Source: Streptomyces sp. CGMCC 4.7035
Lineage (GTDB): Bacteria > Actinomycetota > Actinomycetes > Streptomycetales > Streptomycetaceae
Assembly: GCF_031583065.1 (NCBI RefSeq)
Contig: NZ_CP134053.1
Location: 2,418,001-2,482,000, forward strand
Direction: 5' to 3'
Length of the DNA: 64,000 nt
Both the position numbers and the translations under genes were made by a program. Positions 45,723-55,684 of the stretch are shown here, in pieces. Position 1 is the stretch's first letter. Each line of letters opens with the position of its first letter. A model generated the notes under the pieces. It ran no database searches. It was given only the letters and a program-made list of their open reading frames with translations, and was not told the DNA's origin.

Positions 45723-47290
45723 AGGGCCGGATCCGGACCGGGAACCGGCTCGGCGGGCGTTCGCTGCGCACCCGGCTCCTGCTCTTCATCGGCGCCACCC
45801 TCGTCGTGGTGTGCACGGCCATGGCACTCACCACCGTCTACGCCCAACGCGCCTATCTGCTCGGCAATCTCGACCAGCGCGTCAGCGACGCCGCGCAACG
45901 CAGCCAGGGCGGGGCGGCCCTCCATCCGGACAGCGACACCGACCTGGGTTTCCTCTACGAGCGCGGGCAGCCCGCCGGCACGCTCGCCGCGCGGTTCGAC
46001 CGGAGCGGGACCATCACCACCGCCGAGGTCGTGGCCCGGGACGCCGCGCCGCAGGCCCTCACCGCGGCCCAGCGCGCCGCGCTCGCCGGCATCAGGCCCG
46101 ACGGCTCGATGCACACCCGGACCGTGCCCGGACTCGGCACCTACCGGGTCACAGCGGTCGGCGGCACCAGCGGGGTGCGTGTCCTCACCGGGCTCCCGAT
46201 GGACGACGTCCAGACTGTGATCGGCGGCCTGGTCGTGGTCGAGGCCGTCGCGGCGGCCGTCGGACTCGCCGTCGCGGGCTGCCTCTGCGCGGTGGTCATC
46301 CGGCGTCAGCTGCGCCCGCTCGGCCGGGTCGCCGCCACCGCCGTCGAGGTCTCCCGCTCGCCGCTGGGCCGTGGCGAGGTCACCGGCCTCACCCGCGTGC
46401 CCGAACGCGACACCGACCCCGGGAGCGAGGCCGGCCAGGTCGGCGCCGCCCTCAACCGCATGATCGACCACGTCGAGTCCTCGCTCGCCGAACGCCGGCG
46501 CAGCGAGGAACAGGTGCGCCGCAGCGAGGAACGCATGCGCCGCTTCCTCGCCGACGCCAGCCATGAGCTGCGCACACCGCTCGCCTCCATCGCCGGTTAC
46601 GCGGAGCTCATGAACCGCGGCACCGACCGGATCGAGCCGGAGCTGGCCTGGCGCCGGGTGACCGCCGAGTCGGCGCGTATGACGGGACTGGTCGAGGACC
46701 TCCTGCTGCTCGCCCGGCTCGACGAGGGTCGCCCCCTGCACGCCGCGGAGGTGGACCTCGCGGCCCTGGTCGCCGAGGCGGTCTGGGACGCGCGGGCCGC
46801 GGGCGGCGGCCACGACTGGCAGCTCGCGCTGCACGTCGACGCCCCCGCACTGGTCGTCGGCGACGAGGCACGGCTGCACCAGGTGGTGGCCAACCTGCTG
46901 GCCAATGCCCGCGTCCACACGCCCCTCGGCACCACCGTCGTCGCCTCGGTCGAGGCCACGGACGAGCGGTGCGTCGTCCGCGTACGGGACGACGGCCCCG
47001 GCATCTCGCCCGCGCTGCTGCCCACGGTGTTCGAACGCTTCACCCGCGGCGACACCTCCCGCTCCCGTATCCCCGGCATGGAGGGCGGTTCGGGCCTGGG
47101 CCTCGCGATCGCCGCCGCGATCACGACGGCGTACGGCGGCCGCATCCACGGGGAGAGCGTCCCGGGCCGTACGGAGTTCACCATCGAACTCCCGGCGGCG
47201 GGGGTGCCGGGCACCGTCCGGGAACCGCTCTCGGCCAGGATGTCCGCGGCCTCGGGACCGGTCTCGCCGCCCCTCGGCAGCCACGTTTGA
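45719..47290 (+). CDS. sensor histidine kinase
   Basis: 523 residues. TM1 is LLLFIGATLVVVCTAMALTT (near residue 20). An extracytoplasmic loop follows to about 160, then TM2, VVVEAVAAAVGLAVAGCLCA. HAMP is near residue 195-250. The H-box ASHELRTPLASIAGYAELMN carries the phosphorylated His. The GHKL domain has HQVVANLLANARVHTPLG, VRDDGPGISPALLPTVFERF and GSGLGLAIAAA. The pair with 44997 is a typical two-component system like TcrA/TcrS of Actinobacteria. Stimulus unknown. Confidence 0.93.
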   Translation: MKGRIRTGNRLGGRSLRTRLLLFIGATLVVVCTAMALTTVYAQRAYLLGNLDQRVSDAAQRSQGGAALHPDSDTDLGFLYERGQPAGTLAARFDRSGTITTAEVVARDAAPQALTAAQRAALAGIRPDGSMHTRTVPGLGTYRVTAVGGTSGVRVLTGLPMDDVQTVIGGLVVVEAVAAAVGLAVAGCLCAVVIRRQLRPLGRVAATAVEVSRSPLGRGEVTGLTRVPERDTDPGSEAGQVGAALNRMIDHVESSLAERRRSEEQVRRSEERMRRFLADASHELRTPLASIAGYAELMNRGTDRIEPELAWRRVTAESARMTGLVEDLLLLARLDEGRPLHAAEVDLAALVAEAVWDARAAGGGHDWQLALHVDAPALVVGDEARLHQVVANLLANARVHTPLGTTVVASVEATDERCVVRVRDDGPGISPALLPTVFERFTRGDTSRSRIPGMEGGSGLGLAIAAAITTAYGGRIHGESVPGRTEFTIELPAAGVPGTVREPLSARMSAASGPVSPPLGSHV

Positions 47291-47393
47291 ATCCCTTCAG
47301 GGCCGGCCGGGCACCCGTCCCGTCGTGGCAATCGGCCGCGGATTTTGCTCTGCTTGAGGTGAGCGGCGCACGCCTGCACCGGAGGTGGACAGC

Positions 47394-48080
47394 ATGCCTC
47401 GTTCCGGCCCGGGCCCCGGCTCCGGCACTGATGACCTGGTCAGGGCCGCCCGTGCCGTGGGGGTGCGGGACGAGCGCCTGCTGCGGGCCCTGCATGACAC
47501 GCCGCGCACCCGGTTCGTGCCGGCCGCCGGCCTCGCCTCGGCCTGCTTGGACACGCCGGTTCCCCTCGCCCACGGACAGGTGACGACACAGCCCTCGCTC
47601 GTGGCCGTCATGGTCGACGCACTCGCGCTGACCGGCGGTGAACGCGTCCTGGAGGTCGGCACCGGCCTCGGCTGGCAGACCGCTCTCCTCGCCCGTCTCG
47701 CGGCCCACGTCTGCAGCGTCGAGCGGTGGCCGGATCTGGCCCGGCAGGCGCGGGACAACCTTGCCGCGCAGGGGGTCGAGAACGTCGAGGTCGTCGTCGG
47801 CGACGGCACCTTGGGCCTGCCCGGCCGGGCCCCCTTCGACGCCGTCATCGTCTGTGCCGCCTTCCCCGACGTGGCGCCGCCGCTGGTCGCGCAACTGCAC
47901 GTCGGCGGCCGCCTGGTCCAGCCGATCGGGCCGGGCGGGGCGGAGGAGGTCGAGCTGTACCAGCGGTCGGAGCACGGGCTCGTACACGTCAGGTCCGTCA
48001 TATCGGCCCGGTTCGTCCGGCTGTACGGCACCTACGGATGCCCGCCGGAGGCACCGCTCGGCGATCCCGGACGAGGATGA
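47394..48080 (+). CDS. PCMT-like methyltransferase
   Basis: 228 residues of the protein-L-isoaspartate O-methyltransferase family. The signature LAHGQVTTQPSLVAVMVDAL and VLEVGTGLGWQTALLARLA (SAM motif I), FDAVIVCAAFPDVAPPLVAQ (motif near the catalytic loop) and LQPIGPGG-like VQPIGPGGAEEV are visible. It repairs or methylates isoaspartyl residues, or is a related enzyme. ATG 47394 has GGAGG nine bases upstream; GTG 47385 is an alternative. 48081-48275, between this gene and the convergent SpoIIE gene, holds nothing I recognise. Confidence 0.85.
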   Translation: MPRSGPGPGSGTDDLVRAARAVGVRDERLLRALHDTPRTRFVPAAGLASACLDTPVPLAHGQVTTQPSLVAVMVDALALTGGERVLEVGTGLGWQTALLARLAAHVCSVERWPDLARQARDNLAAQGVENVEVVVGDGTLGLPGRAPFDAVIVCAAFPDVAPPLVAQLHVGGRLVQPIGPGGAEEVELYQRSEHGLVHVRSVISARFVRLYGTYGCPPEAPLGDPGRG

Positions 48081-48275
48081 CAAGGCGAGGTTCCTCGCCA
48101 TCGACACGCGCCCGGCCGACGGGCGTCGGCCGAACTCCACGACGACCGCTTCCCGAAGCCGCCGGGGTCTGCTGCAGGTTTGGGTGAGGTCGACCTGCCC
48201 CACGGTTTGGGTTCCAGCTCCGGCCGCCCGTCCGGGCCCACGGGTAGTGCTCGACCTCTCGCTGCGGCGGTCCGG

Positions 48276-51050
48276 TCACGCCGAGGTGTCCGGCCAGGCT
48301 GCCCCTCCGCCCGGAAGGGCCGTGTCCGCCTCGGTCGGCGTCGGGACGGGCTCCGTGGTCTCCGGCAGTGCCTGCTCGGCCCAGATCACCTTGCCCTGCG
48401 GGGTGTACCGAGTGCCCCAGCGCTCGGTCATCTGGGAGACCAGGAACAGGCCCCGGCCTCCCTCGTCGGTCGTCGCGGCGTACCGCAGATGCGGGGAGGT
48501 GCTGCTGCCGTCGGCCACCTCGCAGATCAGCGTGCGATCGTGGATCAGCCTTACATGGATCGGCTCGGAGGCGTAGCGGATGGCGTTGGTGACCAGCTCG
48601 CTCAGGACGAGTTCCATGCAGAAGCCTAGTTCGGACAGGCCCCACTCGTCGAGCTTGTCGGACACGGTGACGCGCACCCCTGCGACGGCGGCCGGGTCGA
48701 GCGGCACGTCCCAGTCGGCGATCCGGTCGGGCGGCAGCCGGTGGGTGCGGGCGATGAGCAGGGCCACGTCGTCCTTGGGCCGCCCGGGCAGCAGCTCGGC
48801 CAGCACGGCCTGGCAGCTCTCCTCCGGCGGCCGGTCGGGATGGCCCGCCAGCGCATCGCGCAGCAGTTCCATTCCCACGTCCAGGTCGCGCGTGTGGTCC
48901 TCGATGAGGCCGTCGGTGTAGAGGACGAGCTGGGTGCCCTCCGCGAGGTCCAGCTCGGCCGTCTGGAACGGCAGCCCGCCGAGGCCGAGCGGCGGCCCGG
49001 TCGGCAGGTCGGCGAAGGTGACGCTTCCGTCGGGGTGGACCAGCGCGGGCGCCAGGTGACCGGCGCGCGCCATGGCGCAGTGACGCGTCACAGGATCGTA
49101 GATCGCATACAGGCAGGTGGCGCCCACGATGCCCGCGGCGGTCTCCGTGCTCGCCTCGTCCTGGTCGATGCGGCCGACCAGATCGTCCAGATGGCTCAGC
49201 AGCTCGTCGGGCGGCAGGTCGAGCGTGGAGAAGTTGTGCACCGCGGTCCGCAGTCGGCCCATCGTCGCGGCGGCGTGGAGGCCGTGGCCGACCACGTCAC
49301 CGACGACCAGCGCCACCCGGCTTCCCGGCAGCGGAATCACGTCGAACCAGTCTCCGCTCACGCCCGACTGGGCGGGGAGATAGCGGAAGCCGACATCGAG
49401 GGCGCTCTGCTCGGGCACGGCCCGCGGCAGCAGACTGCGCTGGAGGGTGACCGCCACGGCGTGCTCGCGGGCGTACTGGCGGGCGTTGTCGATGCTGACC
49501 GCGGCACGGGCCACCAGCTCATCCGCCAGCGACAGCTCCTCCTCGTCGAAGGTGGCGTGCTTCTTGCAGCGCCAGAAGTTAGCCATGCCCAGGACGACAC
49601 CGCGGGCCCGGATCGGGGCGCTGATCAGCGAGTGGATGCCATAGTCCAGGATCTGCGTGGTTCGCTCCGGGTCCTGCGCGCGCCAGCCCGCGGCGGTCGA
49701 GAGGTCGGTCACCAGCTCGGAGCGGCCGGAGTCGTAGCCGCGCGCCTGAGGCGTGGAAGGCAGGAAGTCGATCAGCCGGCCCTTCTCGTAGAGCGGATGG
49801 TCGTCCCGGATGCCGCACACGGCGATGCGCCGCATGTTCTTCGCCGACGCACCCGGCTCCCCGCCGTGCAGCACGCCGTCGGCCAGGTCCACGGTGACGA
49901 AGTCGGCGAAGCGGGGGACGGCGACCCGGGCCAGCTCGTCGGCGGTGCGGACCACGTCGAGGGTGGTGCCGACGCCCAGTCCGGCGTCGTACAGCAGCTT
50001 GAGCCGCTCACGCGCGACCTCCGCCCTGCCGGACACCTCCCGCAGCTCGGTGGAGTCGCGCAGGGTCACCACCGTTCCCCTGGGACCTCCCGCACGGTCA
50101 GTGGGCCGCTGGTTGACCACCAGCAGCCGCTCTCCGGCGAGGTGCACCTCGTCGGTGGCCTCGCGCCCGGAGACGAGCAGCGCCACCGTCTCCGGGGCGA
50201 GGTCCGACAGCTGTGACACATACCGCCCCTCGACGTCCGGCGGCAGCGCCAGGAGCTGTACGGCCTCGTCATTCGCAAGCAGCAACCGCCCGTTGTCACC
50301 CACGATGAGCACTCCCTCGCGCACGGAGTGCAGCACCGCGTCATGGTGCTCGTACATGCGGGTCATCTCGTCCGGGGCCAGGTTGTGCGTCTGCCGTCGC
50401 AGCCGCCTGCCCACCAGGGCGGTGCCACCGGTGGCCACCACGAGGGCACCGCCCCCGGCGGCCAGGATGATCGGTAGTTGCCGGTTCACCTGGCTGGTCA
50501 CGTTCTTGACCTTCAGCCCGGCCGAGACGAGGGCCACCACCTTGCCGTGGGTGTCCTTGACGGGAACGGTGGCCTGTACCTCGAGGCCGAGCGGGCCGTG
50601 GACGCTTTCGGTGTAGACCTTGCCCTCCAGTGACGGCCCGATCGTGCCCACGAACCGCTTCCCGATCCGCTCCGGGAGGGGATGGGTGTAGCGGATGCCC
50701 TTGGTGTCCATGACCACGATGAAGTCGACATGCGCGGACTTGCGCGCGGCCTCGGTGAGCGGCTGAAGCACTTTCGACGGGTCGGGGCTCTGCAGCGCCG
50801 CCAGGACGCCCGGAGAGTGCGCGAAGGTCTGGGCCACCGCGATGGAGCGCCGCTTGGCCTCTGCGCCGTTGTCCCGGTGCGACTGAACGACGAGGGCGAA
50901 GACGGCGCAGGCCACGAGCAGCACCACCAGTGCCACCTGCAGGATCAAGACCTGCCCGGCGACGCTTCGCGGGCTCCTGCCCACCACTGATCGCAACGAT
51001 TTGTGTCTGAACCGGGATATGTGCCTAAACCGGCCGAAACGTTCCGGCAT
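48276..51050 (-). CDS. SpoIIE-family serine phosphatase with PAS, GAF and ATP-binding domains
   Basis: 924 residues. Residues 30-55 are TM1 (VLILQVALVVLLVACAVFAL), 60-185 an extracellular sensor of single-Cache type (IVVMDTKGIRYTHPLPERIG), and 190-212 TM2. PAS is near 225-330 (VREGVLIVGDNGRLLLANDE), GAF 345-520 and PP2C SpoIIE 540-760 (GDWFDVIPLPGSRVALVVGD, VLYTDGLIEDH with its metal Asp residues). The C-terminal GHKL ATPase is at 790-895 (ELVLSELVTNAIRYA). Such fusions control sigma factors through anti-sigma phosphorylation and dephosphorylation. The start is ATG 51050. The basic N-terminus RFGRFRHISRFRH has no signal peptide beyond TM1. Confidence 0.93.
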   Translation of the reverse strand: MPERFGRFRHISRFRHKSLRSVVGRSPRSVAGQVLILQVALVVLLVACAVFALVVQSHRDNGAEAKRRSIAVAQTFAHSPGVLAALQSPDPSKVLQPLTEAARKSAHVDFIVVMDTKGIRYTHPLPERIGKRFVGTIGPSLEGKVYTESVHGPLGLEVQATVPVKDTHGKVVALVSAGLKVKNVTSQVNRQLPIILAAGGGALVVATGGTALVGRRLRRQTHNLAPDEMTRMYEHHDAVLHSVREGVLIVGDNGRLLLANDEAVQLLALPPDVEGRYVSQLSDLAPETVALLVSGREATDEVHLAGERLLVVNQRPTDRAGGPRGTVVTLRDSTELREVSGRAEVARERLKLLYDAGLGVGTTLDVVRTADELARVAVPRFADFVTVDLADGVLHGGEPGASAKNMRRIAVCGIRDDHPLYEKGRLIDFLPSTPQARGYDSGRSELVTDLSTAAGWRAQDPERTTQILDYGIHSLISAPIRARGVVLGMANFWRCKKHATFDEEELSLADELVARAAVSIDNARQYAREHAVAVTLQRSLLPRAVPEQSALDVGFRYLPAQSGVSGDWFDVIPLPGSRVALVVGDVVGHGLHAAATMGRLRTAVHNFSTLDLPPDELLSHLDDLVGRIDQDEASTETAAGIVGATCLYAIYDPVTRHCAMARAGHLAPALVHPDGSVTFADLPTGPPLGLGGLPFQTAELDLAEGTQLVLYTDGLIEDHTRDLDVGMELLRDALAGHPDRPPEESCQAVLAELLPGRPKDDVALLIARTHRLPPDRIADWDVPLDPAAVAGVRVTVSDKLDEWGLSELGFCMELVLSELVTNAIRYASEPIHVRLIHDRTLICEVADGSSTSPHLRYAATTDEGGRGLFLVSQMTERWGTRYTPQGKVIWAEQALPETTEPVPTPTEADTALPGGGAAWPDTSA

Positions 51051-51201
51051 GTGGCATTTCTAGCACTGGAGACGCCGGGTGGCCATGGCTCGGCCTGAAA
51101 GTGATGACTCCTGTCTCATCTGTCACACCAGCCCCGTTTGTCCGTGGGACCTCAATGGTCCGCTCAGTACCAGGAGCCACACGTCGAGGCCGACACGTGC
51201 A

Positions 51202-51567
51202 CTAGATCCACCCCGCGGCCTGAGCGATCGCGAACGGCGCGGGGACCAGGGCCGTCATGCCGAGCCACAGGTTCAGCGGCCTGCCCTCCTGCCACGGCAT
51301 GAGGACGTCCACCACGAGCACCATTCCGAGGACGAACGCTCCGCCCAGCACCGCGCCGAGCGTCATGCCGACCGCGTGGTCCGGCGGCTCCTTGGAGCAG
51401 ACCGGCCCGGCGGCGCAGTGGACCAGCGCGTACCGGGTCAGCAGCCATCTGACGCACAGGCCCGGGACTATCGCGACGAGCCCGATCAGGAGGTTCGCCA
51501 CCGCGGCCGCCCACCAGGAACCGGCGGTGCCCTTCTCGCGGTCACCGTCCGCACCGGAACCGTGCAC
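51202..51567 (-). CDS. small hypothetical membrane protein
   Basis: 121 residues from GTG 51567 (VHGSGADGDREKGTAG), preceded by GAGAGGGCGGG. The longer frame back to 51720 looks non-coding. Three hydrophobic segments are visible: WAAAVANLLIGLVAIVPGLC, GMTLGAVLGGAFVLGMVLVV and LWLGMTALVPAPFAIAQAAG. Two Cys occur in CAAGPVCSKEPPD in an outside loop. No function is recognised. It faces away from the GH92 gene. Much of 51568-52338 has no gene and carries the operators described next. Confidence 0.6.
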   Translation of the reverse strand: MHGSGADGDREKGTAGSWWAAAVANLLIGLVAIVPGLCVRWLLTRYALVHCAAGPVCSKEPPDHAVGMTLGAVLGGAFVLGMVLVVDVLMPWQEGRPLNLWLGMTALVPAPFAIAQAAGWI

Positions 51568-52132
51568 AACCCGCCCTCTCCCCGGTCGTTGCGTTCGTAC
51601 AGGTAGATGACCACGAGAGCACTCGGGTTGCCCCTCGCGCCCGTGAGGGCGGCCAATACCGCTCCCACGGGTGACATTCCGTGACTTCGGCGGGGTTCTG
51701 CGATGGGCCCCGGCGCTCACGCCCGGGAGGAGTCGCAGGGTGAAGTGATCTGCGGGGAGCGCCGCGGTGGCGACCGGGGGGCGAGGAGTGCGTCAGGCGT
51801 CTACAGGGGCGTTCGTCCACGGGGGTCGTCCACGGGGGTCGTCCGCGCGCGGGCTTCGCGAACGAGGGTCGTGAACCCGCGGGCCGAGCTGCGCTGAAGC
51901 CGGCCTGCGGTGCGCGGAGAATGCCGGGCCTGCCCGGCCGGGAGGTGCCGGGGCGGGGTCGTCCGGGTGATCGTGTGACGACCCTTCAGCAGCCTTGCCT
52001 GTCGGGTGCGTCGAGACTCTCCGGGCGGACCGGGTGGCCGCTGTGCGTGCCACCCGGTCCGCGAGCCGGCCCGGCCCGGGGGGAGAAGGGCGGACCGGGT
52101 GAAAAGTGGCTTGTGTGCTACCGGTGGGACGC

Positions 52133-52144
52133 GACAACGTTGTC
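52133..52144. promoter_or_regulatory. operator GACAACGTTGTC upstream of the first GH92 gene
   Basis: A perfect 12-bp palindrome with an AACGTT centre, like LacI-family or similar sugar-repressor operators. The identical 12 bp lies at the start of the second GH92 gene (59523). 51568-52338 otherwise shows only short direct repeats (gtccacgggg near 51815-51840) and no gene. Confidence 0.7.
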
Positions 52145-52178
52145 TGGATGGTCTGTACATGACTGTACTCCCCGAATG

Positions 52179-52190
52179 GACAACGATGTC
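52179..52190. promoter_or_regulatory. second operator-like site GACAACGATGTC
   Basis: One mismatch from GACAACGTTGTC, 46 bp after the first. With flanks it reads GGACAACGATGTCAA, one base from GGACAACGTTGTCAA at 59522. It probably allows cooperative binding of the same regulator. Confidence 0.6.
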
Positions 52191-52338
52191 AAGGGTGTTC
52201 GCCCGGAAGGCTGACATGCCGGAACCAACTCTTCCGCCCGCGAGGCGGTCTTCCGCGGTACTGGTGGCGCAGGTTACTGTCCCTGCGGCTTGTGCGACCT
52301 GTGGTGCGCGACCCGTCCCAAGGAGGAGGGGCCGCGTC

Positions 52339-55300
52339 ATGCGTTTCCGTCCGATGTCCCTGCTGCTCGCCGCCGCCCTGGCGGTCGGCGGCGCGACCCC
52401 CGCGCTCGCCGCGGGCACTGCACCACCTCCCGACCTGGTCCGTGACCCCACCGCGTACGTCGACCCGCTCATCGGCACAAGGAACGGCGGCAATGTCTTC
52501 CCGGGCGCCGTCGTCCCGTTCGGCATGCTCTCCTGGAGTCCCGAGAACACCCGGGGCGACGCGACAAGAACGGCCGCGCCCGGCGGCTACCAGTACGACG
52601 CCACCCGTATCCGCGGCTTCAGCCTCACCCACATGTCCGGCACCGGGTGCGCGGGCGGCAGCGGTGACATCCCGTTCTTCCCGTACGCCGGTGAGGTCAC
52701 CTCCTCGCCGGCGAGCGACACCAAGGACGCGGTGTACGCCGCCGGCTTCACGCACGCCGACGAGACCGCGGATCCCGGCCATTACAAGGTGGGCCTGTCC
52801 TCCGGCGTCACGGCCGACCTGACGGCGACCGCACGCACGGGCTCGGGCCGCTTCGGCTTCCCCGCCGACAAACCGGCCTCCTTGCTGTTCCGCACGTCCA
52901 ACTCCGAGGTGGGGTCGACGGATTCGTCGATCACGATCGACCCGGCGACCCGGACGGTTTCCGGCTCGGTGACGTCCGGCAACTTCTGCGGCTACCTCGA
53001 CCCGGAGGGACAGCGCAGCTACTACACCCTCTACTTCACGGCCCGATTCGACCGCGACTTCACGGCCACCGGCACCTGGCAGGACGACAAGCTGAGCCCG
53101 GGGTCGACCCGCGCGAGCGGTGGCACGGGCGGCTTCTCGCACGGCGGCAGGCCCGTCGCGGGCAAGGGGGCGGGCGGATACGTCGAGTTCGCGCCGGGCA
53201 CCGGTCCCGTGAACGTCAAGGTCGGCATCTCGTACGTCAGCCAGGCGGGCGCGGAGGCCAATCTGACGGCCGAGAACCCCGACGGTCGGTCCTTCGACTC
53301 CGTACGGGAGGCGGCCCACCGTGCCTGGCGCGACCGGCTGGGCGCGATCCGGGTCGGCGGCGGCACCGACGAGGACCGCGCCACCTTCTACACCGCGCTC
53401 TACCACGCCCTCCTGCACCCGAACATCATCAGTGACGCCGACGGTCGTTACCGCGGCAGCGACGACCGGGTGCACCGGGTGGCCCGCGGTCATGAGGCCC
53501 AGTACGGGACCTTCTCCGGCTGGGACGTCTACCGCGACCAGGTGCAGCTGCTGACCCTGCTGAATCCGGACACCGGCTCCGACGTGGCCCAGTCCCTGTA
53601 CGAACTGGCCCGCCAGAACGGGGGAGTCTGGGACCGCTGGCTGCACGGCGCGAGCGGCACCCACGTCATGAACGGCGACCCGTCACCGACCGCGCTGGCA
53701 GGCATACGCGCCTTCGGCGGCACGGACTTCGACCTGCGCGGCGCCCTGGACTCGCTGGTGAAGGCGGCGACGGTCCCGACGGAGCAGGACCTGTCGGCGG
53801 CGGGCAAGCCGGTGTTGTCGGTGGGGCAACGCCCGTCCCTGGACAAGTACCTGGAGCACCACTACATGCCGTCCGTCTCCAACGCGTGGGGCGGCGCGGC
53901 CGAGACGCTGGAGATGTCGACGGCCGACTTCGCGCTCTCCCAACTGGCCACGGCGGCAGGCGAGAAGGACACGGCGGCGGCCTTCGCGCGCCGCGCCCAG
54001 TGGTGGCAGAACAACTTCAACCTCGCCGCCGACCCGAGCGGCGGCTACCTCGCCAACCGCAAGGCGGACGGCAGCTGGGTCACCGGCTTCACCCCGGCCA
54101 CCGGAAACGGCTTCGTGGAGGGGACGGCGGCCCAGTACACCTGGATGGTGCCGCACAACCCGGCCGGTCTGTTCGCCGCGATGGGCGGCAGGGACAAGGC
54201 ACTGACCCGCCTCGACGCCTTCTTCCACAACGCCGACGGCAGCTGGGCCTTCACCGGCAGCGGCGGCGACAAGTCGGAGCTGGACAACGAGCCGTCGATC
54301 AACGTCCCGTATCTGTACGACTACGCGGGCGCGCCCTACAAGGCGCAGGAGACGGTACGGGCGGCGATGACCGGGCTCTGGTCGACGAAGCCCGAGGGCA
54401 TCCCCGGCAACGACGACCTCGGCGCGATGTCCTCCTGGTACGTCTTCTCGGCGCTCGGCATGTACCCCCAGGTGCCGTCACGGGCCGAACTCGTGCTGGC
54501 CTCCCCGCTGTTCCCCAGGGTGCACATCGACCGACCGGGCGCCCACGCCATCGAGATCCGGGCGACGGGAGCCTCGGCGGGCACGCCGTACATCCAGTCC
54601 CTGAGGGTCAACGGCCGTACGAGTGACCGTCCTTGGCTTCCGGCGTCCTTCGTCCGCGACGGCGGCCGCCTCGACTACGCCCTGTCCGGGACCCCCAACC
54701 GCACCTGGGGCACCGACCCCGCCGACGCGCCGCCGTCCTTCCGGCAGGGCGAGCAGCCGTACCAGATCGGCGTCGGCCCGACCGCGGCGACGCTCGCGCC
54801 CGGTGACAGCACCGAGGTCGGCATCCGCGCCCTGGCACTGAGCGGCGGCACGGGCCCCGAGGTGCGGTTCACGGTCGAGACGCCGGACGGGGTGACCGCG
54901 AGTCCCGCCGAGGGGACGGTGAAGGACGGCGCCCAGGAGATCACCCTGACCGCCGACAAGACGGCCCGGCAGGGCTTCTACGACGTCAAGGTCACCGTGA
55001 CCTCGGGCGACACCTCGTACGCACAGCCCGTGGCGCTCACGCTGGCCGCCCCCGGCACGCTCCTGGCGGCGTACAACAACACGGGCATCTCGGACGACGT
55101 CGGTGACCACGACGAGGCCGACTACGACGGCGGCGGCTGGAGCTACTCGCGCCAGGCCCTGGCCGACGCCGGCCTGACGGCGGGCAAGCAGGGCACGGTC
55201 CTCGGCCTCTCCTTCACCTGGCCGAGCTCCCCGTCGGCCCGCCCGGACAACGCCTCGGCAACGGGACAGACCATCGAACTGACCGACCCGGCCTCGAAGC

Positions 55301-55614
55301 TGAGCTTCATCGGCAGCGCGGTCAACGGCAACCAGCAGACGAAGGCGACGGTGACCTACACCGACGGCTCGACGGACACGGTCGACCTCTCCTTCACCGA
55401 CTGGACGGTCGGCGGCGGCTCCGGCACGGTCCAGTACGGCAACGAGGTGGTCGCCAAGTCGGCGTACCGCAATGTCGCGGGCGCGGACAAGGACCCGGTG
55501 ACGAGCTACGTCTTCGCCACGAAGCCGTTCGAGGCGCCGTCCGGCAAGACCATCAAGAGCGTGAAGCTGCCGGAGAACACGGACCTGCACGTGTTCAGCC
55601 TCGCGGTGGGCTGA
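52339..55614 (+). CDS. secreted GH92 alpha-mannosidase
   Basis: 1091 residues. Signal peptide MRFRPMSLLLAAALAVGGAT with an Ala-rich cleavage site. Residues 30-780 are the GH92 catalytic region (DPTAYVDPLIGTRNGGNVFP; GGYQYDATRIRGFSLTHMSG; WDVYRDQVQLLTLLNPD; GNDDLGAMSSWYVFSALGMY). Residues 805-905 are an NPCBM-associated/NEW3-like module and 907-1091 a beta-rich C-terminal domain. GH92 enzymes are Ca2+-dependent exo-alpha-mannosidases acting on N-glycan or other mannans. ATG 52339 has AAGGAGGAGGGG upstream. Two operators precede it. A terminator lies between it and the second GH92 gene. Confidence 0.92.
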   Translation: MRFRPMSLLLAAALAVGGATPALAAGTAPPPDLVRDPTAYVDPLIGTRNGGNVFPGAVVPFGMLSWSPENTRGDATRTAAPGGYQYDATRIRGFSLTHMSGTGCAGGSGDIPFFPYAGEVTSSPASDTKDAVYAAGFTHADETADPGHYKVGLSSGVTADLTATARTGSGRFGFPADKPASLLFRTSNSEVGSTDSSITIDPATRTVSGSVTSGNFCGYLDPEGQRSYYTLYFTARFDRDFTATGTWQDDKLSPGSTRASGGTGGFSHGGRPVAGKGAGGYVEFAPGTGPVNVKVGISYVSQAGAEANLTAENPDGRSFDSVREAAHRAWRDRLGAIRVGGGTDEDRATFYTALYHALLHPNIISDADGRYRGSDDRVHRVARGHEAQYGTFSGWDVYRDQVQLLTLLNPDTGSDVAQSLYELARQNGGVWDRWLHGASGTHVMNGDPSPTALAGIRAFGGTDFDLRGALDSLVKAATVPTEQDLSAAGKPVLSVGQRPSLDKYLEHHYMPSVSNAWGGAAETLEMSTADFALSQLATAAGEKDTAAAFARRAQWWQNNFNLAADPSGGYLANRKADGSWVTGFTPATGNGFVEGTAAQYTWMVPHNPAGLFAAMGGRDKALTRLDAFFHNADGSWAFTGSGGDKSELDNEPSINVPYLYDYAGAPYKAQETVRAAMTGLWSTKPEGIPGNDDLGAMSSWYVFSALGMYPQVPSRAELVLASPLFPRVHIDRPGAHAIEIRATGASAGTPYIQSLRVNGRTSDRPWLPASFVRDGGRLDYALSGTPNRTWGTDPADAPPSFRQGEQPYQIGVGPTAATLAPGDSTEVGIRALALSGGTGPEVRFTVETPDGVTASPAEGTVKDGAQEITLTADKTARQGFYDVKVTVTSGDTSYAQPVALTLAAPGTLLAAYNNTGISDDVGDHDEADYDGGGWSYSRQALADAGLTAGKQGTVLGLSFTWPSSPSARPDNASATGQTIELTDPASKLSFIGSAVNGNQQTKATVTYTDGSTDTVDLSFTDWTVGGGSGTVQYGNEVVAKSAYRNVAGADKDPVTSYVFATKPFEAPSGKTIKSVKLPENTDLHVFSLAVG

Positions 55615-55634
55615 GCGCGGGCCGTACGACAACA

Positions 55635-55672
55635 GGGCGGGCGCGGAGTGATCTCCGCGCCCGCCCCTTTTT
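55635..55672. terminator. bidirectional terminator between the two GH92 genes
   Basis: GGGCGGGCGCGGA pairs with TCCGCGCCCGCCC around a short loop and is followed by CTTTTT, a rare T-run for Streptomyces. Both genes converge on it. Confidence 0.85.
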
Positions 55673-55684
55673 CCATGGTGGCCG

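Noticed and set aside
51793..52338. Genes in the gap before the first GH92 gene
   Set aside because: Frames here are Arg/Pro-rich with no motif or ribosome-binding site. The stretch carries operators and short direct repeats.
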